Of a stretch of DNA of 47,696 bases, positions 1 through 5,410 are shown in pieces. Below the pieces are notes generated by a model, which made no database searches, was not told where the DNA came from, and saw only the letters and a list, made by a program, of their open reading frames with translations. This DNA comes from Myxococcota bacterium. GTDB lineage: Bacteria; Myxococcota_A; Polyangia; HGW-17. The DNA lies in assembly GCA_018821305.1 (NCBI GenBank), contig JAHJMN010000155.1:1-47696 (forward strand), given 5' to 3'. Each line of letters opens with the position of its first letter. The stretch's first letter is position 1. The translations under genes were made by a program, and so were the position numbers.

Positions 1-141
1 ACTGTCCTGAAATACCGGAAATCAAAGTTTTCACCGATTTTTTGCTCAGGACAGTAACCGCAAGGTGTTGAATTTATTACTAGTGGCCTGTTAGGATTTT
101 TAATAAAATCCTTCGCGAAGCGAATTACAGGACACGAACTA
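1..141 (+). repeat. Intergenic hairpin element R1 (full-length form)
   Basis: Modular repeat. Hairpin A has arms ACTGTCCTG (1-9) and CAGGACAGT (47-55). A linker follows. Hairpin B has arms GGATTTT (94-100) and AAAATCC (105-111) with loop TAAT. Hairpin C has arms TTCGC (112-116) and GCGAA (120-124). The end is CAGGACACGAACTA (128-141). An inverted, closely similar copy lies at about 1904-2027, so the two bracket the first 2 kb. The left end may extend beyond the window. Confidence 0.85.
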
Positions 142-228
142 AATATTTACGAATTACTTTAATTTAGTCAATAGTTTTTTTAGATGTAGTTCAAAGAGAG
201 GGGAAATCGTTATCGATATCAAAGCGGC

Positions 229-942
229 TCACAAAACAACGGCGGGATCAGGTTTTTGCGAATTTGAATTACTTTTCATGGCAAATTTGTAGTCACTTGT
301 GTTGCTTAGAAGCCCTGCTCTTATAGCTGCACGGCCAGCTGAATATAAATTTCGCATTGTGGTATAGAGCATCCCATCGTACAAGTCGATTTCTTCAGTA
401 TCAATTCTGGCTTTTTCTTTTAAGGTAGTTTGCTTGCCATAAACTGTAGAAAGTTTTTCAACAATGCTGGCTACTTCAGAAAGTCTGGCTTCGACTTTTA
501 CTTCAGGTTCAAATAGAGTTTTTTTCTCACTCAGAATCTCAGCAAATGCCGGAATTGCAGCAAGAAGCTCAGGGTCCTCGGATGGGCTAATCTTCTTTAT
601 TTTTATTGCAAACTCAGCATCGCTTTCGGCAAAATCTCCAAGAACTGATTGAACTTTATCCAGCCATTTCCATGCTGAATTAATAATTCCATTTTTTTCT
701 CTTGTGGAAACCATCTTTGCAATTACGCTTTCAGGTCTTTTTTCGACGAGAATTGAGTGCTTATTGCGGAGTGAATTGAATTGTTCAAGTTTTAAAGGTG
801 TAAACCCATATTCAGAAAGAGTTTCAATATCTCTTGACCATTTTGCCACAGCATTTTGAGCTTCCAACTGGATATCGGATGAACCGTATCTTCTTCCGAT
901 ATTAATAAAATCACTATTAGTTAAATTTTTTCTCGTACGCAT
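229..942 (-). CDS. Hypothetical helical protein (unrecognised family)
   Basis: A 237-residue protein that I do not recognise. It has no signal peptide or membrane segment. It is rich in Lys, Glu and Ala and looks largely alpha-helical, with an unstructured C-terminus rich in Ser, Asn and Pro. I place the start at the ATG at 942 because AAGGA (951-955) lies 8 nt upstream; an ATG at 951 is in frame but overlaps that ribosome binding site. A 6-bp hairpin (958-973) sits just upstream of the Shine-Dalgarno. The gene stands alone between element R1 and the 62-bp tandem array, in a repeat-rich accessory stretch, so it may be recently acquired. That is inference from context. No function is proposed. 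Confidence 0.7.
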   Translation of the reverse strand: MRTRKNLTNSDFINIGRRYGSSDIQLEAQNAVAKWSRDIETLSEYGFTPLKLEQFNSLRNKHSILVEKRPESVIAKMVSTREKNGIINSAWKWLDKVQSVLGDFAESDAEFAIKIKKISPSEDPELLAAIPAFAEILSEKKTLFEPEVKVEARLSEVASIVEKLSTVYGKQTTLKEKARIDTEEIDLYDGMLYTTMRNLYSAGRAAIRAGLLSNTSDYKFAMKSNSNSQKPDPAVVL

Positions 943-957
943 GGTACCCATCCTTTC

Positions 958-973
958 GGAGACTTATGTCTCC
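958..973 (-). promoter_or_regulatory. Small hairpin in the 5' leader of the 229-942 gene
   Basis: GGAGAC-ATAA-GTCTCC read on the minus strand is a perfect 6-bp stem with a 4-nt loop. It sits directly upstream of the Shine-Dalgarno at 951-955. It could affect mRNA stability or translation, or be a short operator. Only the structure is seen. Confidence 0.4.
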
Positions 974-1138
974 AGTTAAATTTATGTCCAGAACCATTCG
1001 GGACACAATGTTTTCGCCGGGCAAAGCCTGCGGTTTCATTTTTTTTTGATTTTTTTTATTCCAGATGAGTATTATCCGTGTACACTATTGTTTTTATAGA
1101 GATATTAAAGAGTACTTTTTTTCGTTTATATCAAAAAT

Positions 1139-1540
1139 AAAACTTTTTGCTCTGCCGGAATTTTCCACATTCTGCCGCTTTTTCCCCCGATACACCAAAT
1201 AAAACTTTTTGCTCTGCCGGAATTTTCCGGATTCTGCAGCCTTTTCCCCCAATCAACCAACTGTTACTTCGTGCTCTGCCGGAATTTTCCACATTCTGCC
1301 GCTTTTTCCCCCGATACACCAAATGTTACTTCAAGCTCTGCCGGAATTTTCCACATTCTGCCGCTTTTTCCCCCGATACACCAAATGTTACTTCAAGCTC
1401 TGCCGGAATTTTCCGCATTCCGCAGCCTTTTCCCCCAATCAACCAACTGTTACTTCATGCTCTGCCGGAATTTTCCACATTCTGCCGCTTTTTCCCCCGA
1501 TACACCAACTGTTACTTCATGCTCTGCAGCTTTTCTTTAG
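1139..1540 (+). repeat. 62-bp tandem array, six units plus a partial
   Basis: Units start at 1139, 1201, 1263, 1325, 1387 and 1449, with a truncated unit from 1511. The core GCTCTGCCGGAATTTTCC is invariant. Two versions alternate: A (CACATTCTGCCGC, then GATACACC) and B (GGATTCTGCAGCC or GCATTCCGCAGCC, then AATCAACC), in the order A B A A B A. The first two units start with AAAACTTTTT and later ones with GTTACTTC. The unit is 62 bp, which is not a multiple of three, and it has no stop codon in any forward frame. This explains the overlapping open frames across it; I do not call them genes. Confidence 0.95.
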
Positions 1541-1548
1541 ACCGCTTC

Positions 1549-1796
1549 ATGAGACACGAACCTGAATCTGTGGTTCATCAGCCTGTGGCCACACAGGCGA
1601 AAGCTTTTCAGCCCGGTTCGTAAGAGCCGGGATCGGCGCCGGGGTAATCACTTAAACGTAAATGACCTCCACCCGTGAATCCGAACACGATATTGAATCC
1701 GCGGTTCATCAGCCTGTGGCCACACAGGCGAAAGCTTTTCAGCCCGGTTCGTAAGAGCCGGGATCGGCGCCGGGGTAATCACATCACTCTGAATGA
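1549..1796 (+). repeat. 130-bp structured repeat, two tandem copies (a and b)
   Basis: Two copies have a 130-bp period (the motif GTTCATCAGCCTG starts at 1573 and 1703). Each holds a GC-rich segment with two strong hairpins: GCCTGTG-GCCA-CACAGGC and CCCGGTTC-GTAA-GAGCCGGG (one G-U pair), followed by GGCGCC. About 65 nt around the hairpins is identical between copies a and b and copy d at 4261-4382. The segment is richer in GC than its surroundings. No open frame is shared, so it may be a structured RNA or DNA element. Confidence 0.85.
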
Positions 1797-1830
1797 CGCC
1801 ACCAGATTTTTCAGAGTTCAGGACGAGTTT

Positions 1831-2027
1831 TAAGACAGGACATAAAGAATGAAATCCTTGAAATTATTGTAGACGCCTGTTAGGATCTATCCGAAAATCA
1901 TTCGCTTCGCGAAGAAATTTATTAAAATTTCTAACAGGCCACTAGTAATATTTTCAACACCTTGCGGTTACTGTCCTGAGCAAAAATTGGGCGAAAAATT
2001 TGATTTTCGGTATTTCAGGACAGTAAC
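1831..2027. repeat. Hairpin elements R2a/R2b, fused in inverted orientation
   Basis: A partial forward copy (CAGGACA at 1836-1842, then the linker TTGAAATTATTGTAG) runs into a nearly complete reverse copy ending CAGGACAGTAAC (2016-2027). In the reverse copy, hairpin B is AGAAATTT/AAATTTCT instead of GGATTTT/AAAATCC, with the loop kept, so both arms changed together. It ends 23 nt before the ankyrin lipoprotein start codon and therefore forms part of its upstream region. Confidence 0.8.
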
Positions 2028-2050
2028 AACTTAACGAAAGATAAGTCAAT

Positions 2051-3802
2051 ATGAAGAGGTTTTCCTTTGTAATTATACTGCTCATTTCATCAATTATCAG
2101 TAGTGGATGTCAATTACTCACTGTATATTATACAGCAAAATCAAAAAGCCGACATCCAGTGAAACCAATGACCCCACAGGATGTTTTTCATAATTACGCC
2201 GAGAATAATAAAGTTGAGTATCTGGATAATCTTCTTGAGAAAAACAAAATTGATGTTGATGCTTATTCCAAATATTCAGGGGAAACACCGCTCTATGTGG
2301 CAGCAAAAAAAGGAAATCGTAAATTTGTAACATGGCTTATCAAGCACGGAGCACTTATCAATAAGAAGACCACTCTCCCCAGTCATGAAGAAGAAACTGC
2401 ACTTCATGGAGCAATCAGGTACGGTCAGCAGGAAACATTTGATGCTCTTTTGGAGTATGGAGCTGATTTATCAGTGAAAAACAAAACCGGTTGGACTCCT
2501 CTTCATACGGCAATTAACTTCGATCGAACTAAAATGGCAATTCGATTAATAAACCATGATATTTCTTTAAATGAGAAAAGCAACCTTGGCTGGATGCCGA
2601 TCCACCTTGCATCCGCCATGGGAAACAATGAAATTATCTCTTTGCTGATCAAAAAAGGAATTTCAGTTAATGAAAAATCAACCGGAAGTTTGCTGACTCC
2701 CCTTTTTATAGCTGTGGCGACAGGGCAAAAAGACGCTGTATCTACTTTGCTTGAAAATCAAAGCCTTGTGGATGCAAAAACAGCATGGGGTGAAACTCCC
2801 ATGAATCGGGCTATTACCGCCAAAAACATCGATATTTCAAAACTTCTTATTTCAGCAACGCCGGATTTAAAGATTGCCGAAACCGATTTAACAAAAGCAC
2901 TAAGAGGCTGCTTCCAGAAAACTCCAGAAGATTGTTATAAAATCATGGGAATGAAGTATGTGCCGTTCGTGAGGCCAATAGTTAAAATACCAATGGAAAA
3001 TCAAAAAAAATCCGTTCTGGTAGGCTGGTTCAAGTTTTCCATTTACAAACACGGGAATTGGGAGAAATTCATTGATTTCATATTGAAAGATCCGGATTTA
3101 GTTAATGTTCTGGATTCAAAGAATGATTCGTTACTATCCTATTTTGCTCAAAACGGAGATATACGAAACGCAAAAAGAATTATCAACATGGGAATCAATA
3201 TCAACACTGCTGGTGATTATAAAGAAACAGCTCTCTACAAAGCCGCAAGCTCTAAAGATTTAGCCATGGTTACCCTCCTGTTGAAACACGGTGCTAAGAT
3301 TGACATAAAAGGCATGAGGTCTCCCCTGGTTGGCTTATTTAGTAACCGATTTGGAGATGATATTACTATATGCAAGTTACTATTGAAAAATAAGGCTGAC
3401 CCTAATGCAATTGACTATGAAGGAAAGACAGCACTGCATATTACGGCGGGCTATATTTACAGAGAGCATGCAATCACTTTGCTTCTTTTTGCTGGAGTAA
3501 ATGTAAATATTCAGGATAACTATGGGAAAACAGCACTCCACTATGCTGCTGAATTCAAAAGAATACCAGCTATTCGAGAGCTTCTGAAATGGAAAACTGA
3601 CGTTCAAATTCGTGACAAGAAAGGAAGAACAGCAATTCACTACGCCGCTAACTCAGGTTCATATGATGCAGTTAAACTTCTTGTTGATGCGGGAGCCAAA
3701 GTTGACGTTAAAGATAACGAAGGCTTCCTTCCCTCATCATTCGCTCACGGGAATCCCCAAATTAAAGACCCAAGAACCCATAAACTCCTCCAGGTAAAAT
3801 AA
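2051..3802 (+). CDS. Ankyrin-repeat lipoprotein
   Basis: A 583-residue predicted lipoprotein. A hydrophobic signal peptide ends in the lipobox SSGC with Cys20. Gln at +2 argues against inner-membrane retention by the enterobacterial rule. Ankyrin repeats fill two blocks, about 77-270 and 355-560. Recognisable units include GETPLYVAAKKGN, GWTPLHTAINFD, GWMPIHLASAMGN, KTALHITAG, KTALHYAAE and RTAIHYAANSGS. The blocks are joined by about 85 residues containing two Cys (287 and 295). Ankyrin repeats bind proteins, so a periplasmic or surface binding role is likely, but the partner is unknown. The ribosome binding site is weak (GAAAGATAAG). Elements R2b and R3 flank the gene, and 130-bp direct repeats lie beyond them, suggesting a cassette-like accessory gene. 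Confidence 0.9.
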   Translation: MKRFSFVIILLISSIISSGCQLLTVYYTAKSKSRHPVKPMTPQDVFHNYAENNKVEYLDNLLEKNKIDVDAYSKYSGETPLYVAAKKGNRKFVTWLIKHGALINKKTTLPSHEEETALHGAIRYGQQETFDALLEYGADLSVKNKTGWTPLHTAINFDRTKMAIRLINHDISLNEKSNLGWMPIHLASAMGNNEIISLLIKKGISVNEKSTGSLLTPLFIAVATGQKDAVSTLLENQSLVDAKTAWGETPMNRAITAKNIDISKLLISATPDLKIAETDLTKALRGCFQKTPEDCYKIMGMKYVPFVRPIVKIPMENQKKSVLVGWFKFSIYKHGNWEKFIDFILKDPDLVNVLDSKNDSLLSYFAQNGDIRNAKRIINMGININTAGDYKETALYKAASSKDLAMVTLLLKHGAKIDIKGMRSPLVGLFSNRFGDDITICKLLLKNKADPNAIDYEGKTALHITAGYIYREHAITLLLFAGVNVNIQDNYGKTALHYAAEFKRIPAIRELLKWKTDVQIRDKKGRTAIHYAANSGSYDAVKLLVDAGAKVDVKDNEGFLPSSFAHGNPQIKDPRTHKLLQVK

Positions 3803-3807
3803 ATATT

Positions 3808-3930
3808 TAGTTACTGTCCTGTAATACAATAAATCAAATTTTTCGCCGATTTTTTGCTCAGGACAGTGACCGCAAAATGTTGAATTTACTATTAGCCAGG
3901 ATTTTTAATAAAATCCTTCGCGAAGCTAAT
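3808..3930 (+). repeat. Hairpin element R3, interrupted at its right end
   Basis: Starts with TAGTTACTGTCCTG (3808-3821), six bases after the ankyrin gene stop. Hairpin A closes with CAGGACAGT (3859-3867), followed by the linker, hairpin B (GGATTTTTAATAAAATCC) and CTTCGCGAAG. At GCTAAT (3925-3930) the expected GCGAATTACAGG end is lost. GCTAATTACAGG resumes at 4024-4035, consistent with an insertion at 3931-4029 bounded by GCTAAT direct repeats. Confidence 0.8.
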
Positions 3931-4029
3931 ATGCCCCTTTCCCCCTTCCTTGCGCCGACGCAGGCGGCGCAAGGAAGGGGGAAAGGGCGGACAGGAACGC
4001 TTAACCCAGAGCTGAAGCACTGGGCTAAT
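3931..4029 (+). repeat. Small insertion with a long perfect hairpin inside element R3
   Basis: The segment begins with a 22-bp stem: arm one 3935-3956, loop GACGCAGGC (3957-3965), arm two 3966-3987. A second hairpin, CCCAG...CTGGG, follows. It is bounded by GCTAAT at 3925-3930 and 4024-4029, which resembles a 6-bp target duplication. It has no coding capacity that I trust. It could be a tiny non-autonomous element nested in R3. Confidence 0.5.
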
Positions 4030-4080
4030 TACAGGCGTTCTTGCGAACGCGGAAAATCCGACGTTTTGTTATCACGCTGA

Positions 4081-4382
4081 CGTGAATGACGCCACCCGTG
4101 AATCCGAACACGACCCTGAATCCACGGTTCATAAAAACCACGGAATTACGCAATCCTGAATTTTCGGTAAACCCTCAAAATAGACACGGAAAAAGAGCTA
4201 CAACGTGGCTCACACACATTAGCGAAGGCATCAAAGATCCCTGGTGGGCGCCGGGGTAATCACATAAACGTGAATGACGCCACCCGTGAATCCGAACACG
4301 ACCCTGAATCTGCGGATCATCAGCCTGTGGCCACACAGGCGAAAGCTTTTCAGCCCGGTTCGTAAGAGCCGGGATCGGCGCC
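4081..4382 (+). repeat. 130-bp structured repeat, copies c (rearranged) and d
   Basis: Copy d (4261-4382) carries both hairpins seen at 1549-1796: GCCTGTG/CACAGGC (4323-4340) and CCCGGTTC/GAGCCGGG (4354-4373), then GGCGCC. Copy c keeps both flanks (4081-4131 and 4247-4260), but its central hairpin segment is replaced by about 115 unrelated bases. These copies and copies a/b lie in direct orientation on either side of the ankyrin gene. Confidence 0.8.
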
Positions 4383-4420
4383 ATCCTTTTACTCCTCAAC
4401 CGGTCTAAAGGGCATAGGCT

Positions 4421-5158
4421 CTACTTTGAACCCCGGGAAAGAATTTTGCGGTAATGCTTCAGGTGGCCGAGGAAGGTATTTTCAAGACCCCAGCGAAGAA
4501 GAAAACCGGGGAGACGGAAGAGGCCATGGTAGCGAACATCGTGAGCTGAAAGAAATGAAATCCTGAGTTCTCCCGGGACAACCTCATAGACATCAAGTCG
4601 GCCGACATCAGAGACAGTACTTGAGTTATCAGACCAGTAAACACGCCAGTAGACGGTCATCCGGTTTTCATGATACTTTATAATTTCCACCTTTGTCATG
4701 TCATTGCCGCCGGATAAAACCATGCGTTCAATCTGGCGCACTTCTTTTCTTGAGGAACTCACTTTAATAATTTCACCACCCTTGTAACCTTCGAGATTGC
4801 GCCCCCAGTTCTGGATACCGATGCGATTCTCAAAATCTTTCAGTGTAGATGCAACAGTAATTATGGAAAGCTCCACCTGCAAAGGTTTTCGTTCTTTTTT
4901 AAAAGGGAAATCGTACTCAATAATTCGGGCACTCCAGGATAATGACACGCCCTTTCGGAACTCAGAAGGCTTGATCAATATGTATTTCTTCAGTATTTCA
5001 TTAGGCATGGTAGGAGAAATGCCATCGACAACTTTTTCCAGATCAACAAAATGATATTTTGTGGGTTTTACCGTGACCCCAAACGACCCCTTTTGTCCGC
5101 AACCCGTCAGCGAAATCATTAATAAAAAAAATAAAGGAAATATCTTACGAATTGCCAT
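4421..5158 (-). CDS. Predicted lipoprotein, unknown function
   Basis: A 245-residue protein with a signal peptide ending in lipobox LTGC (Cys20; +2 is Gly). The rest is a mixed alpha/beta soluble domain with many charged residues and no family that I recognise. The C-terminus (LPGFLLRWGLENTFLGHLKHY) is amphipathic and could touch the membrane. The ribosome binding site is weak (GGGAT shortly before ATG at 5158). The gene stands alone on the minus strand, downstream of the GH9 gene and separated from it by 245 bp filled largely by element R4. It may or may not be co-transcribed with the GH9 gene. Confidence 0.8.
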   Translation of the reverse strand: MAIRKIFPLFFLLMISLTGCGQKGSFGVTVKPTKYHFVDLEKVVDGISPTMPNEILKKYILIKPSEFRKGVSLSWSARIIEYDFPFKKERKPLQVELSIITVASTLKDFENRIGIQNWGRNLEGYKGGEIIKVSSSRKEVRQIERMVLSGGNDMTKVEIIKYHENRMTVYWRVYWSDNSSTVSDVGRLDVYEVVPGELRISFLSAHDVRYHGLFRLPGFLLRWGLENTFLGHLKHYRKILSRGSK

Positions 5159-5253
5159 ATCCCAAATAACGCTCTTTCAAGGAAAATCCCCATCCGGGGT
5201 TTTCAAAAAATTCAATTTTCAGTTTTTTGATCCGTTTTGCCAGCGGTCTGGAT

Positions 5254-5410
5254 TAGTTCGTGTCCTGAAATTCAATTTTTGTCAAAATTGAGCATGTTTA
5301 TGAAAACATGCTATTCAGAACACTACAATAATATCAAGGTTATCACTCTTAATGTCCTGTGTCGAATTTTGGTGAAAACTTGAAAAGATCGTATTACAGG
5401 ACATTAACTA
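5254..5410 (-). repeat. Hairpin element R4 (full length), overlapping the GH9 stop codon
   Basis: A complete 157-bp copy with ends TAGTTCGTGTCCTG (5254-5267) and CAGGACATTAACTA (5397-5410). Internal hairpins are CAATTTT/AAAATTG (5273-5290), AGCATGTTT/AAACATGCT (5291-5312), and TTAATGTCCTGT (5349-5360) with ACAGGACATTAA (5396-5407). The GH9 stop codon TAA (5404-5406) lies inside its terminal repeat, so the element forms the 3' end of that transcript and may act as a terminator or RNA end structure. Confidence 0.85.

Noticed and set aside
1-141. Integron attC-like recombination sites
   Set aside because: The elements contain GTTAGGA-like strings but not paired GTTRRRY/RYYYAAC core sites in the right arrangement, and no integrase is present.
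1139-1540. CRISPR array
   Set aside because: The whole 62-bp period is repeated; there are no unique spacers and no cas genes in the window.
1147-1623. Three overlapping forward open frames and one reverse frame across the 62-bp array
   Set aside because: The unit lacks stops in every forward frame and is not a multiple of three, so open frames arise automatically. No ribosome binding site or family similarity supports a protein.
1549-1796. tRNA-like or rRNA fragment in the 130-bp repeats
   Set aside because: GGTTCG-like strings are present but no cloverleaf or rRNA signature can be built.
3877-4080. Open frame of 67 codons across element R3 and its insertion
   Set aside because: It consists entirely of repeat and hairpin sequence, with no ribosome binding site or known protein pattern.
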